A DNA stretch of 64,000 bases from Micromonospora craniellae (GCF_014764405.1 NZ_CP061725.1:5146001-5210000); one strand, 5' to 3'; positions 16,311 to 24,842 are shown, counted from the first letter of the stretch. The notes: generated by a model from the letters alone, not told the origin. Numbers and translations: made by a program.

Positions 16311-17666
16311 TCAGGGTCGCTCGACGTGCGCGCCGAGGTCGGCGAGCTTCGCCTCGAAGTCCTCGTAGCCCCGGTTGATCAGGTCGACGCCGTACACCCG
16401 GGAGGTGCCCTCGGCGGCCAGCGCGGCGATCAGGTGGCTGAAACCGGCCCGCAGGTCGGGGATGACCAGGTCGGCGGCGTGCAGTTTGCTCGGCCCGGCG
16501 ATCACCGCGGAGTGCTTGAAGTTGCGCCGGCCGAAGCGGCACGGGGTGCCGCCCAGGCAGTCCCGGTAGACCTGGATGTTCGCGCCCATCGTGTTGAGCG
16601 CCTCAGTGTAGCCCAGCCGCTGCTCGTAGACCGTCTCGTGGACGATCGATAAGCCCCGCGCCTGGGTCAGCGCCACCACCAGGGGCTGCTGCCAGTCGGT
16701 CATGAAGCCCGGGTGCACGTCGGTCTCCAGGGCCACCGCGTTAAGTTCGCCGCCCGGGTGCCAGAACCGGATGCCGCCCTCCTGGCCCGGGTGCCCCAGC
16801 TTCGGTGGGCGGGCGTCGGTCACCTCGTACTCGCCGCCGACCGAGCGGAAGACGTTCAGGAAGGTCATCATGTCGGCCTGCTCGGCGCCGAGCACCTCGA
16901 CGTGGCCCCGGGTGGCCAGGGCCGCCGCGGCCCAGCTCGCCGCCTCGATCCGGTCCGGGATCGGCCGGTGGGTGTAGCCGTGCAGGCGGGGCACACCCTG
17001 GATCTCGATGACCCGGTCGGTGTGCACCTTGATGATCGCGCCCATCTTCTGCAGGATGCAGATCAGGTCGATGATCTCCGGCTCCACGGCGGCGTTGCGT
17101 AGCTCGGTGACCCCCTCGGCCATCACGGCGGTGAGCAGCACCTGCTCGGTCGCGCCCACACTCGGGTAGGGCAGCGAGAACTTGGTGCCGTGCAGGCCGT
17201 TCGGGGCGGACAGGTGCAGCCCCTCGGGGGTCTTCTCGACCGTGGCGCCGAACTCCCGCAGCGCCTGGAGGTGGAAGTCGATCGGCCGGGGCCCGATGTG
17301 GCAGCCGCCCAGGTCGGGGATGAAGGCGTGCCCGAGGCGGTGCAACAGCGGTCCGCAGAACAGGATCGGGATCCGGCTGGACCCGGCGTGCACGTTGATC
17401 TGGTCGGTGCTGGCGCTCTCCACGTTGGCCGGGTCGAAGACCAGCTCACCGTCCTCGACGCCATCGGTCACCTTGACGCCGTGCAGCCCGAGCAGGCCCC
17501 GGACCACCTCCACGTCGCGAATCCTGGGTACGTCGAACAGCCGGCTCGGGCTGTCGCCGAGCAGGGCGGCGACCATCGCCTTGGAAACCAGGTTCTTCGC
17601 ACCGCGCACGCGGATCCGCCCTTGAAGCGGGGTGCCTCCGTGTACGACCAGGACGTCGTCGGTCAA
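16311..17666 (-). CDS. murA: UDP-N-acetylglucosamine 1-carboxyvinyltransferase
   Basis: First committed step of peptidoglycan synthesis: transfers enolpyruvate from PEP to UDP-GlcNAc in the cytosol. 451 residues from a TTG at 17666 that has GGAGG 5 nt upstream and yields MTDDVLVVHGGTPLQG, the normal MurA beginning; the frame is open further upstream but without a comparable site. Visible family features are GAKNLVSKAMVAALL (substrate Lys/Asn), LGGCHIGPRPIDFHL with the active-site Cys, SVGATEQVLLTAV, and RAGFSHLIAALAAEG followed by RGYEDFEAKLADLGA near the C-terminus. The retained Cys predicts fosfomycin sensitivity by family knowledge. Confidence 0.93.
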   Translation of the reverse strand: MTDDVLVVHGGTPLQGRIRVRGAKNLVSKAMVAALLGDSPSRLFDVPRIRDVEVVRGLLGLHGVKVTDGVEDGELVFDPANVESASTDQINVHAGSSRIPILFCGPLLHRLGHAFIPDLGGCHIGPRPIDFHLQALREFGATVEKTPEGLHLSAPNGLHGTKFSLPYPSVGATEQVLLTAVMAEGVTELRNAAVEPEIIDLICILQKMGAIIKVHTDRVIEIQGVPRLHGYTHRPIPDRIEAASWAAAALATRGHVEVLGAEQADMMTFLNVFRSVGGEYEVTDARPPKLGHPGQEGGIRFWHPGGELNAVALETDVHPGFMTDWQQPLVVALTQARGLSIVHETVYEQRLGYTEALNTMGANIQVYRDCLGGTPCRFGRRNFKHSAVIAGPSKLHAADLVIPDLRAGFSHLIAALAAEGTSRVYGVDLINRGYEDFEAKLADLGAHVERP

Positions 17667-17877
17667 CGCAACCTCCAGCGCGTGCGTGCTGCCGTGTCGA
17701 TGTGGGCCACCGTGGATCGCTACCCACGGCGCGGTCGCGGCCAAACGCACGCGCCCGCGTTCTCGTCCGCCCGGCAGCATAGCCCTCTGTGATGAGAATG
17801 GATTCGGTCACACTACCCCTGGGGGCATTTATCGGTGATCCGGCACTTTTGCGTACGGCAATGGTTACCGAGGGTGA

Positions 17878-19062
17878 TCAGGCACCGGGCAGTGCGAGCA
17901 TCTGGTCCAGCGCCACCCGCGCGTGGTGCGCGGTGTCGGCGTCGACGGTGATCCGGTTGACCACCCGGCCGGCGACCAGCTCCTCCAGGGCCCACACCAG
18001 GTGCGGCAGATCGATGCGGTTCATCGTCGAGCAGTAGCAGACCGCCTTGTCCAGGAACATGATCTGCTTGTCCGGGTGCGCCAGCGCGAGCCGGCGGACC
18101 AGGTTCAGCTCGGTGCCGACCGCCCACGCCGAACCGGCCGGAGCCGCCTCGATCGTACGGATGATGTACTCCGTCGAGCCGACCTGGTCGGCCGCGTTGA
18201 CCACCTCGTGCCGGCACTCCGGGTGCACCAGCACGTTCACGCCGGGCACCCGATCGCGGACGTCGTTGACGCTGTCGAGGGTGAACCGGCCGTGCACCGA
18301 ACAGTGCCCCCGCCAGAGGATCATCCGCGCGTCGCGCAACTGCTCGGGCGTCAGCCCGCCGCCCGGCTTGTGCGGGTCGTAGAGCACGCAGTCGTCCAGC
18401 GAGAAGCCCATCTCCAGCACCGCCGTGTTGCGGCCCAGGTGCTGGTCGGGCAGGAAGAGCACCTTCTCGCCCTGCTGGTACGCCCACTCCAGGGCCCGCT
18501 TGGCGTTCGACGAGGTGCAGACCACCCCGCCGTTGCGGCCGACGAAGCCCTTGATGTCGGCCGACGAGTTCATGTAGGTGACCGGGACGGTCCGGGCGGC
18601 GATGCGCAGCTCGGTCAGGACGTCCCACGCGCTCTCGACCTGCGGCAGCGCGGCCATGTCCGCCATCGAGCAGCCGGCCGCCAGATCCGGCAGGATCACC
18701 TGCTGCTTGTTCGAGGTGAGGATGTCGGCGCTCTCGGCCATGAAGTGCACGCCGCAGAAGACGATGTACTCCGCGTCCGGCCGCGCGGCGGCCTCGCGGG
18801 CCAGCTTGAACGAATCACCGGTCACGTCGGCGAACTGGATCACCTCGTCGCGCTGGTAGTGGTGGCCCAGCACGAAGACCCGGTCACCGAGCGCCGCCTT
18901 GGCCGCCGCCGCCCGGGACACCAGATCGGGGTCGCTCGGTGCCGGCAGGTCACCCGGACACTCCACGCCACGCTCGGTGGCGGGGTCGCTGCCACGGCCG
19001 AGAAGCAGCAGCGCAGTCGCGGTGTTGGAGGGCTCAACCCAGGTCGACGTCACGCCCACCAT
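17878..19062 (-). CDS. nadA: Quinolinate synthase
   Basis: [4Fe-4S] enzyme condensing iminoaspartate with dihydroxyacetone phosphate to quinolinate for NAD synthesis. 394 residues from the ATG at 19062 (MVGVTSTWV). The three cluster Cys are present in VFCGVHFMAE, HPECRHEV and AVCYCSTMNRI; HHYQRDEVIQFAD and MNSSADIKG are substrate-binding blocks. A GTG a few codons downstream is an alternative start. It is divergent from the glycerate kinase gene; no nadB or nadC is adjacent. The 211 bp between its stop and the murA start (17667-17877) show no gene. Confidence 0.95.
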   Translation of the reverse strand: MVGVTSTWVEPSNTATALLLLGRGSDPATERGVECPGDLPAPSDPDLVSRAAAAKAALGDRVFVLGHHYQRDEVIQFADVTGDSFKLAREAAARPDAEYIVFCGVHFMAESADILTSNKQQVILPDLAAGCSMADMAALPQVESAWDVLTELRIAARTVPVTYMNSSADIKGFVGRNGGVVCTSSNAKRALEWAYQQGEKVLFLPDQHLGRNTAVLEMGFSLDDCVLYDPHKPGGGLTPEQLRDARMILWRGHCSVHGRFTLDSVNDVRDRVPGVNVLVHPECRHEVVNAADQVGSTEYIIRTIEAAPAGSAWAVGTELNLVRRLALAHPDKQIMFLDKAVCYCSTMNRIDLPHLVWALEELVAGRVVNRITVDADTAHHARVALDQMLALPGA

Positions 19063-19121
19063 GGTCCCACAGCATGACCGGCGCGCCGCCCGTGCCGGTG
19101 TGGGCTGCCACACTGCCAGGC

Positions 19122-20261
19122 ATGCGCGTACTGCTCTGTCCGGACAAGTTCGCCGGCACGCTGCCGGCACCCGAGGTCGCCGCTGCGGTGGCCGACGGCT
19201 GGCGGGAGATCGCGCCCGGCGACGATCTGCTGGTCAGGCCGCTGGCCGACGGCGGGCCGGGTTTCCTCGACGTGCTCGCCGGAGCACTGCCCGGCACGCG
19301 GGTGCCGGTGCCGACGACCGACCCGCTGGGCCGCCCGGCGGCCGGTGAGATCCTGCTCACCGACGACGGCGCGACCGCCTGGCTGGAGAGCGCCCAGGCG
19401 TGCGGACTGCACCTGCTCGACGCGGCCGAACGCGACCCCAGGGCCACCACGTCGTACGGGCTGGGCCAGTTGATCGCCGCCGCGGTCGAGGCGGGCGCCC
19501 GGACGGTGGTCGTCGGACTGGGCGGCTCGGGCACCAACGACGGCGGCGCCGGGATGATCACCGCGCTGGGCGCGGTCCCGCTGGACGACACCGGCAACGC
19601 CCTGCCGTACGGCGGTGCCGCGCTGGCAGCGGTCGCCACGCTCGAAGGGGCACCCCGGCTGCGCGAGGCCCGCCTGATCGCCGCCACCGACGTCGACAAC
19701 CCGCTGCTCGGGCTGCACGGGGCGAGCAACGTCTTCGGGCCGCAGAAGGGCGCCGACCGCGCCGACGTGCTGCTGCTCGACGCCGCGCTCGGACGCTGGG
19801 CCGAGGTGCTCGAACGCGACCTGCCGGGCTGCCCGAGCGGACTCGGCGCGCTGCCGGGCGGGGGCGCGGCTGGTGGCGTCGGTGCCGCGCTCCTGGCGCT
19901 CGGCGGGCGGTGCGAGTCCGGCATCGGTCTGGTCAGCCGGGCGATCGGGTTGGAGGCGGTGCTCGACGAGGTCGACCTGGTGGTCACCGGCGAGGGCAAG
20001 TTCGACCACCAGTCGCTGCGTGGCAAGGTGGTGGCCGGGGTGGCGGGCGCCGCCCGGGACCGGGGCGTACCGTGCGTCGTGCTCGCCGGTCAGGTCAGCA
20101 CCGGGCGGCGGGAGGCGGCCTCGGTCGGCGTGACCGACGCGTACAGCCTGGTGGAGCACTTCGGCGGCGAGGAGCACGGCGGGCTGACGGTGGCGATGGA
20201 ACGTCCGGCGCAGGGGCTGCGGGAGCTCGGCTCCCGGCTGGCCCGGCAGTGGAGCCGCTGA
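19122..20261 (+). CDS. Glycerate kinase (GarK/GlxK family)
   Basis: 379 residues; phosphorylates glycerate with ATP. The opening MRVLLCPDKFAGTLPAPEVA is the classic family start (usually DSFKGSL), and ADGGPGFLDVLAGAL, GLGGSGTNDGGAGMITALGA and VTGEGKFDHQSLRGKVV are the conserved blocks of this glycerate kinase type. I started at the ATG at 19122 because the open frame upstream overlaps the divergent nadA and is not conserved-looking. It corresponds in position to Rv2205c, followed as there by an A-type Fe-S carrier gene. Confidence 0.93.
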   Translation: MRVLLCPDKFAGTLPAPEVAAAVADGWREIAPGDDLLVRPLADGGPGFLDVLAGALPGTRVPVPTTDPLGRPAAGEILLTDDGATAWLESAQACGLHLLDAAERDPRATTSYGLGQLIAAAVEAGARTVVVGLGGSGTNDGGAGMITALGAVPLDDTGNALPYGGAALAAVATLEGAPRLREARLIAATDVDNPLLGLHGASNVFGPQKGADRADVLLLDAALGRWAEVLERDLPGCPSGLGALPGGGAAGGVGAALLALGGRCESGIGLVSRAIGLEAVLDEVDLVVTGEGKFDHQSLRGKVVAGVAGAARDRGVPCVVLAGQVSTGRREAASVGVTDAYSLVEHFGGEEHGGLTVAMERPAQGLRELGSRLARQWSR

Positions 20262-20347
20262 CCCCGGGGCGTCCCCGGACCGCCCCGGTGTCCGGGGTGC
20301 GCCGGAGTGGCTGGTCACGCTGCCGGGTCACCCGGCGATCGGCGGCC

Positions 20348-20353
20348 TACAAT
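20348..20353 (+). promoter_or_regulatory. Candidate -10 (TACAAT) for the Fe-S carrier gene
   Basis: TACAAT is close to the housekeeping -10 consensus, in the 179-bp gap before the GTG at 20441; the leader would be about 80 nt. No convincing -35 is seen. Confidence 0.4.
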
Positions 20354-20440
20354 CAGAAGCTGGACCGCTGTGGGAATCGCTGACCGGCGACTGACGTTGG
20401 CCAGGGGAAGACCACTTCGAACGCGCAGGGAGAATTCCAC

Positions 20441-20809
20441 GTGACCACGCCAGCGCAGACCGAGTCGACCGAGGCCAAGGCCCCCACGTCCGTCGTCCTC
20501 ACCGACGTCGCGGCGGAGAAGGTCAAGGCCCTGATCGAGCAGGAAGGCCGCGACGACCTGCGGCTCCGCGTCGCCGTGCAGCCGGGTGGCTGCTCCGGCC
20601 TGCGGTATCAGCTCTTCTTCGACGAGCGTTCGCTCGACGGTGACGTCGTCACCGACTACGACGGTGTCGAGGTGGTCGTCGACCGGATGAGCGCCCCCTA
20701 CCTGGCCGGCGCCACCATCGACTTCGCCGACCGGATCGACGCCAACGGCTTCACCATCGACAACCCCAACGCAGGCAACTCCTGCGCCTGCGGCGACTCC
20801 TTCAGCTGA
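20441..20809 (+). CDS. erpA: A-type iron-sulfur cluster carrier (HesB/IscA family)
   Basis: 122 residues; delivers Fe-S clusters to apoproteins. The three conserved Cys are present: one in PGGCSGLRY and two in SCACGDSF at the C-terminus. The first ~17 residues are a Thr/Ala/Lys-rich extension. The GTG start at 20441 has GGGAG about 9 nt upstream. It lies between glycerate kinase and the PfkB kinase, as Rv2204c does in M. tuberculosis. A strong hairpin terminator follows. The ErpA versus IscA distinction cannot be made with confidence from sequence alone. Confidence 0.92.
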   Translation: MTTPAQTESTEAKAPTSVVLTDVAAEKVKALIEQEGRDDLRLRVAVQPGGCSGLRYQLFFDERSLDGDVVTDYDGVEVVVDRMSAPYLAGATIDFADRIDANGFTIDNPNAGNSCACGDSFS

Positions 20810-20821
20810 GTCTCCAACCTC

Positions 20822-20857
20822 CGACGGCGGAACGGCCCCCCAGCCGTTCCGCCGTCG
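20822..20857 (+). terminator. 15-bp perfect hairpin terminator
   Basis: The arms 20822-20836 and 20843-20857 are fully complementary around the loop CCCCCA, starting 13 nt after the Fe-S carrier stop. No U tract follows. Confidence 0.8.
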
Positions 20858-20876
20858 CGCGTTCCACCCCCACCAA

Positions 20877-20899
20877 CCCCCACCCCCACCCCCACCCCC
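20877..20899 (-). other. G-quadruplex-forming tract (four runs of five G on - strand)
   Basis: The + strand reads four CCCCC runs at 20877-20881, 20883-20887, 20889-20893 and 20895-20899, each separated by one A. This is an ideal G4 motif on the - strand. It sits in the 306-bp non-coding stretch 20858-21163, which turns from C-rich to G-rich: 21003-21110 carries many GGG/GGGG runs on the + strand. No gene is recognisable in this stretch. Confidence 0.7.
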
Positions 20900-20932
20900 G
20901 CTCCGCGCTCCCGCCCACCCCCGCCTGCCGGC

Positions 20933-20994
20933 GGTGATCAAGAGGTTTTGGTTACTTAAGGGCGGCCGGGAGGGCGAGAACTCCTTGATCAACC
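20933..20994. repeat. Inverted repeat with TGATCAAG arms
   Basis: TGATCAAG (20935-20942) and CTTGATCA (20984-20991) are perfect complements within longer imperfect arms, separated by 41 bp. It is in the 20858-21163 intergenic stretch. I see no second copy in this window; it resembles intergenic repeats I recall from Micromonospora, but that is memory only. Confidence 0.45.
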
Positions 20995-21124
20995 TTGCGG
21001 GCCGGGGTGGGTACGGGGGTGTGGTTGGTGGGTTGACCGGGGCGGGATGGTTTGGGGTGATGGGTGGGTAACTGGGCGGTGGGGGAGGTTGGGCGGGCTG
21101 GTCGCTCGGTGAGCGTGGTGCCGG

Positions 21125-21130
21125 TAGGCT
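21125..21130 (+). promoter_or_regulatory. Candidate -10 (TAGGCT) for the PfkB kinase gene
   Basis: TAGGCT lies 33 nt before the ATG at 21164, giving a leader of about 27 nt that contains the CGAGGG ribosome-binding site. Confidence 0.45.
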
Positions 21131-21163
21131 GACCGCGCCCCGCTCCCGACCCCGAGGGTTGCC

Positions 21164-22141
21164 ATGAAGATCGCCGTGACCGGCTCGATCGCCACCGACC
21201 ATCTGATGAGCTTCCCGGGCCGGTTCGCCGACCAGCTCATCGCCGACCAGCTGCACAAGGTCTCGCTCTCCTTCCTGGTGGACGATCTGGTGCTGCGCCG
21301 GGGCGGAGTGGCGGCGAACATCGCGTTCGGCATGGGGCAGCTCGGTCTGCGCCCGGTGCTGCTCGGCGCCGTCGGCGCCGACTTCGCCGACTACCGCTCC
21401 TGGCTGGAGCGGCACGGGGTGGACTGCGACTCGGTGCACGTCAGCGAGGTGGCGCACACCGCCCGCTTCGTCTGCACCACCGACACGGACATGTGCCAGA
21501 TCGCCTCTTTCTACGCGGGCGCGATGAGCGAGGCACGCAACATCGAGCTGCACCCCGTCGCGCAGCGGCTCGGCGGGCTGGACCTGGTCCTGGTCGGCGC
21601 CAACGACCCGGAGGCGATGCTGCGCCACTCCGCCGAGTGCCGCGAGCGCGGTTACCGGTTCGCAGCCGACCCGTCTCAGCAGCTCGCCCGCATGGAGGGC
21701 GAGGACGTGGTGGCGCTCATCGACGGCGCCGAGTACCTGATGACCAACGACTACGAGAAGTCGCTGCTGCAGAGCAAGGCCGGGCTGAGTGACGCGCAGT
21801 TGTTGGACCGGGTCCGGATCCGGGTCACCACGCTGGGCAAGCACGGGGTGGAGATCGCCGGGCGGGACTTCGCCCCGATCCACGTGCCGATCGCCCGGGA
21901 GGCTCAGGCGATCGACCCCACCGGCGTCGGCGACGGCTTCCGCGCCGGCTTCTTCACCGCGCTCTCCTGGGGCGTCGGGCTGGAGCGTGCCGCGCAGGTC
22001 GGCTCGCTGCTGGCCGCCCTGGTGCTGGAGACCGTCGGCACCCAGGAGTACCAGGTACGCCGCGACCTGTTCGTCAAGCGCCTCGCCGAGTCGTACGGCG
22101 ACGAGGCCGCCGACGAGGTCCGCCCGCACCTGCTGCCCTGA
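21164..22141 (+). CDS. PfkB-family carbohydrate/adenosine kinase
   Basis: 325-residue cytosolic kinase of the ribokinase family. RRGGVAANIAFGMGQLG is the N-terminal PfkB substrate motif and DPTGVGDGFRAGFFTAL carries the anion hole and catalytic Asp. DMCQIASFYAGAM is reminiscent of the adenosine kinase of M. tuberculosis (AdoK, Rv2202c), which holds the same position between the HesB-like gene and ctaC. Adenosine is thus the favoured substrate by synteny, but not proven. Start has CGAGGG 7 nt upstream. It converges on the DUF397 gene. Confidence 0.88.
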   Translation: MKIAVTGSIATDHLMSFPGRFADQLIADQLHKVSLSFLVDDLVLRRGGVAANIAFGMGQLGLRPVLLGAVGADFADYRSWLERHGVDCDSVHVSEVAHTARFVCTTDTDMCQIASFYAGAMSEARNIELHPVAQRLGGLDLVLVGANDPEAMLRHSAECRERGYRFAADPSQQLARMEGEDVVALIDGAEYLMTNDYEKSLLQSKAGLSDAQLLDRVRIRVTTLGKHGVEIAGRDFAPIHVPIAREAQAIDPTGVGDGFRAGFFTALSWGVGLERAAQVGSLLAALVLETVGTQEYQVRRDLFVKRLAESYGDEAADEVRPHLLP

Positions 22142-22166
22142 CCACTGCACCGTCGGTATGGCGTCC

Positions 22167-22216
22167 CGGCTCTCGGTCCTGAGCGGTTCCGCTGCGGCGG
22201 GCGGGATCGAGAGCCG
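22167..22216. terminator. Inverted repeat between convergent genes
   Basis: CGGCTCTCG (22167-22175) and CGAGAGCCG (22208-22216) are perfect complements separated by 32 nt. Placed between the PfkB kinase stop and the DUF397 stop, it may end both transcripts; the long spacer makes this uncertain. Confidence 0.35.
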
Positions 22217-22229
22217 ATCGTCGTGGCGG

Positions 22230-22442
22230 TTACCCGAGATCAGCCGGCTGGCGATGCGTGGTGATGTCGGTGACGAAGACCGACCATTGGCTGTGCGAGA
22301 AGACGAGCACCGGGCCGGAGCGATCCTTGCTGTCCCGTACCGCCATCGCGGCGGGCAGGATCGCGCACTCGACGCAGTCGCCGTTGTTGGCGCTGCGGCT
22401 GCTGGTGAACCAACGGGCGGCGGAGAGGTCGCGGGTGGACAC
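22230..22442 (-). CDS. DUF397 protein (partner of DUF5753 regulator)
   Basis: 70 residues from a GTG at 22442. The sequence has the DUF397 signature: WFTSSRSANNGDCVECA, then VRDSKDRSGPVLVFS and a final SQWSVFVTDI segment. Members of this family are small proteins usually encoded beside helix-turn-helix regulators with a C-terminal DUF5753, as here with the gene upstream (15-bp gap). Such pairs behave like regulator/antagonist modules in Streptomyces (BldB and WhiJ-like systems). The neighbour has lost most of its DNA-binding domain. Confidence 0.85.
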   Translation of the reverse strand: MSTRDLSAARWFTSSRSANNGDCVECAILPAAMAVRDSKDRSGPVLVFSHSQWSVFVTDITTHRQPADLG

Positions 22443-22457
22443 GGTGGCCTCCGGGGG

Positions 22458-23171
22458 CTAGGCCGCGCCGGCCAACTCCCTGATCAATGCGCGCGACTCG
22501 GCGGGCGAGAGGGCGACCTGGCGCAGGTTGTCGGCCACCATTCTATAAGTCCGTACGCCGTCCGGGTCCTGCACGTACATCGCCCCGTCGAGGACCTCGG
22601 TGTAGGCGATCGGCCGGACGTGGGCGAAGTCCAGCAGGACGAACTTGCCCAACGGAGTCGCGGCATGCGGGCCGTCCTCGGGGCGCAGCACCTGCACCGT
22701 CACGTTCGGCAGCTCCGACATGGCCGCCAGGTGGGCGAGCTGGGCCTGCCGCGTCTCGTCCCCGTTGACCCGCAGGCGTTGCGCGGCCTCGCCGAGCACC
22801 GCGTGCAGGGTCAGCGGATCGTCGTCGGTCAACCGCTGCGCCCGCGTCTGCCGGAACGACACGAAACGCTCGGCGTGATCGGGACGGACGAAGCCGGTGC
22901 CGAGAGTCAGGGCCTGGGCGTAGCTCTCGGTCTGAAGCAGGCCGGGGATCACCATCGACTCGGAGACGAAGGCGCCGTCGGCGAGACCTTCCAGGCCGAC
23001 GTACGTCTTGAACCAGTCCGGCATCACGTTGGCCCACGGTGCCCACCAGGTCTTGGCGTCCGACCGGGTGGCGAGCGCGGTGAGCCGGTCGATGGCGGGC
23101 TGGTCCCCGCCGCAGGCGCTCAACACGGCCGCGATGTCGTCGGGGAACTGCTGGTAGCGCCCGGTCTCCAT
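22458..23171 (-). pseudogene. 5'-truncated DUF5753 helix-turn-helix regulator
   Basis: The C-terminal DUF5753 domain is complete (TWWAPWANVMPDWFKTYVGLE, VIPGLLQTESYAQAL, VLGEAAQRLRV, GKFVLLDFAHVRPIAYTE). The ATG at 23171 starts at METGRYQQ, a point normally near the end of the helix-turn-helix. Upstream in frame only GIGKPKLGH, the end of the recognition region, is recognisable; the next ~30 codons are unrelated, and a stop follows at 23292-23294, beside palindromic repeat copy 2. The DNA-binding domain is therefore missing. It may still be translated as a DUF5753-only protein, and could be so annotated. Confidence 0.7.
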
Positions 23172-23302
23172 GTGGCCGAGCTTCGGCTTGCCGATGCCGG
23201 TGCGGTCCGGAGCCCGGACACCGCCGTACGCATCTCTTCCCGTGCCGGTCGTCGGGCTGCGACTGCTCTGGGTCGACGCGCCGTCGCGGTGTTAGGTGCG
23301 GT

Positions 23303-23356
23303 GTTAGTAGGGGGCCCTTCCTATGCACGAGGCGTTAATAAGGTGCCCTTCCTTTC
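23303..23356. repeat. 54-bp palindromic repeat, copy 2 (degenerate)
   Basis: This aligns end to end with copy 1 (378-431), with a loop TGCACGAGGCGT that differs at two of 12 positions. The arms have accumulated mismatches. It starts 24 nt beyond the tusA stop on the - strand and ends next to the truncated DUF5753 gene. Confidence 0.7.
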
Positions 23357-23380
23357 ACCGCGTCCGGCGGACGTCGCCTT

Positions 23381-23605
23381 TCACGCCGACCGGCGGACGT
23401 CGTAGCCGGGGCCGGGTGCGGCGCCCAGGAACTCCTGCTGGCGCATCCGGCACCAGGCCGGGATGTCGACCGCCGCCGCCGGGTCGTCGGCGAGCACCCG
23501 GATCACCGCGCCGACCGGGAGTTCGGGCAGTCGGCGGGCCAGTGCGATCACCGGCAGTGGGCACCGCTGACCGAGGCAGTCGAGGACCTCGTCGGGGGTC
23601 GTCAC
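23381..23605 (-). CDS. TusA-family sulfurtransferase
   Basis: 74 residues. The CPxP motif with the active Cys (DCLGQRCPLPVIALA) sits near residues 9-23, followed by a compact TusA fold (VGAVIRVLADDPAAAVDIPAWCR). Proteins of this type accept sulfur from cysteine desulfurases as a persulfide for tRNA thiolation or molybdenum-cofactor pathways. The GTG start overlaps the desulfurase stop (GTGA), so the two are translationally coupled and probably work together. The C-terminal QEFLGAAPGPGYDVRR is variable. Confidence 0.88.
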   Translation of the reverse strand: MTTPDEVLDCLGQRCPLPVIALARRLPELPVGAVIRVLADDPAAAVDIPAWCRMRQQEFLGAAPGPGYDVRRSA

Positions 23606-24753
23606 AGCCCCACCACCCCCGCCTCGGCCCGCAGATCGGCCACGATCTGCGGCAACTCGGCGAGGAACCGCTCCACGTCCGCCTCGGTGGTGTTCCGGTG
23701 CAGCGAGACGCGGACGTTGCCGTGCGACAGCGCCCCCATCGCCTCCAGCACGTGCGACGGGCGCAACGTCGACGAGGTGCAGGAGGAGCCCGACGACACC
23801 GCGAAACCCCGCCGGTCCAACGCGTGCAGCAACGCCTCGCCGTCGACATAGAGGCAGGAGAAGGTGACCAGGTGCGGCAGCCGCCGCTCGGGATCGCCCA
23901 CCACCTCCACGTCCGGCACGTCGGCCGCCACCCGGGTCCGGATCCGGTCCACCAGCGGCGTCAGCCGGACCGCCTCGGCGTCGGCGTCGGCCGCCGCCGC
24001 GCGCAGGCTCGCCGCCGCCGCGACCACCGCCGGCAGGTTGACCGTGCCGGGCGTACGCCCCGACTCGTGCTCGTCCGCCGGCCATGGCGACTCCCAGCGG
24101 GTGCCCTTGCGTACCACCAGCAGCCCGACCCCGGGCGGCCCGCCCCACTTGCGGGCGCTCGCGGTCAACACCGACCAGCCGGCCGGCACCGGTACCCGGC
24201 CCACGACCTGGGCGGCGTCGACGTGCAGCGGCACCCCCGCCTCGGCACAGTCGGCCGCAGCGGCCTCGACCGGCTGGACGGTGCCCACCTCGTGGCTGGC
24301 GGCGATCAGCGCGGCCAGCGCCACCCCGGGTTCCGCCACCGCCGCCGACCAGGCGTCCAGATCCAGCCGGCCGGACCGGTCGACCGGCACCTCGGTCGCG
24401 GTACCGCCCCGCGCCACGTGCTGCTCGGCGGCGTGCAGCACGGCCGAGTGCTCGATCGCCGAGTGCACCAGCCTCGCCCCGGCACGTCGGCGACCGGCCA
24501 GGCCACCCAGCACGGCGGCGTGCGAGGCGGTCGTACCGCTGGAGGTGAAGGAGAGTTCGTCGGGGCGTACGCCGAGGGTGTCCGCCGCCGCCTCGCGGGC
24601 GGCGTCGAGCAACTGGCGGGCGCGGCGGGCCTGGGTGTAGAGCCGGCCGGGGTCGGACCAACCGTCGTCGAGGGCGGCCAGCAGCGCCTGCCGGGCGACC
24701 GGATGCAGCGGCGCGGCGGTGGCCGCGTCCAGGTAGACCGGGGAAGGAATCAC
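23602..24753 (-). CDS. Cysteine desulfurase (NifS/IscS-like)
   Basis: 383-residue PLP enzyme that takes sulfur from cysteine to form an enzyme persulfide. YLDAATAAPLHP opens the class V aminotransferase fold; SASARKWGGPPGVG holds the PLP-binding Lys, HVDAAQVVG the PLP-ring Asp, and SSGSSCTSSTLRPSHVL the active-site Cys. ESGRTPGTVNLP is the conserved R-x-G-T block. A TAGCGT box 8 nt before the GTG start and no Shine-Dalgarno suggest leaderless translation. tusA follows with a 4-bp overlap. Confidence 0.93.
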   Translation of the reverse strand: MIPSPVYLDAATAAPLHPVARQALLAALDDGWSDPGRLYTQARRARQLLDAAREAAADTLGVRPDELSFTSSGTTASHAAVLGGLAGRRRAGARLVHSAIEHSAVLHAAEQHVARGGTATEVPVDRSGRLDLDAWSAAVAEPGVALAALIAASHEVGTVQPVEAAAADCAEAGVPLHVDAAQVVGRVPVPAGWSVLTASARKWGGPPGVGLLVVRKGTRWESPWPADEHESGRTPGTVNLPAVVAAAASLRAAAADADAEAVRLTPLVDRIRTRVAADVPDVEVVGDPERRLPHLVTFSCLYVDGEALLHALDRRGFAVSSGSSCTSSTLRPSHVLEAMGALSHGNVRVSLHRNTTEADVERFLAELPQIVADLRAEAGVVGL

Positions 24754-24761
24754 GTCTGCCC

Positions 24762-24767
24762 ACGCTA
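24762..24767 (-). promoter_or_regulatory. Candidate -10 (TAGCGT) for leaderless cysteine desulfurase
   Basis: TAGCGT ends 8 nt before the GTG at 24753 on the - strand. Confidence 0.4.
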
Positions 24768-24842
24768 TCGCCTCGGTCGGCGCAAGATCCCCCGTCCAGG
24801 GCGGAGACTGACCCCAACCGGGTCGAGCCCGTCATAGTCGAG

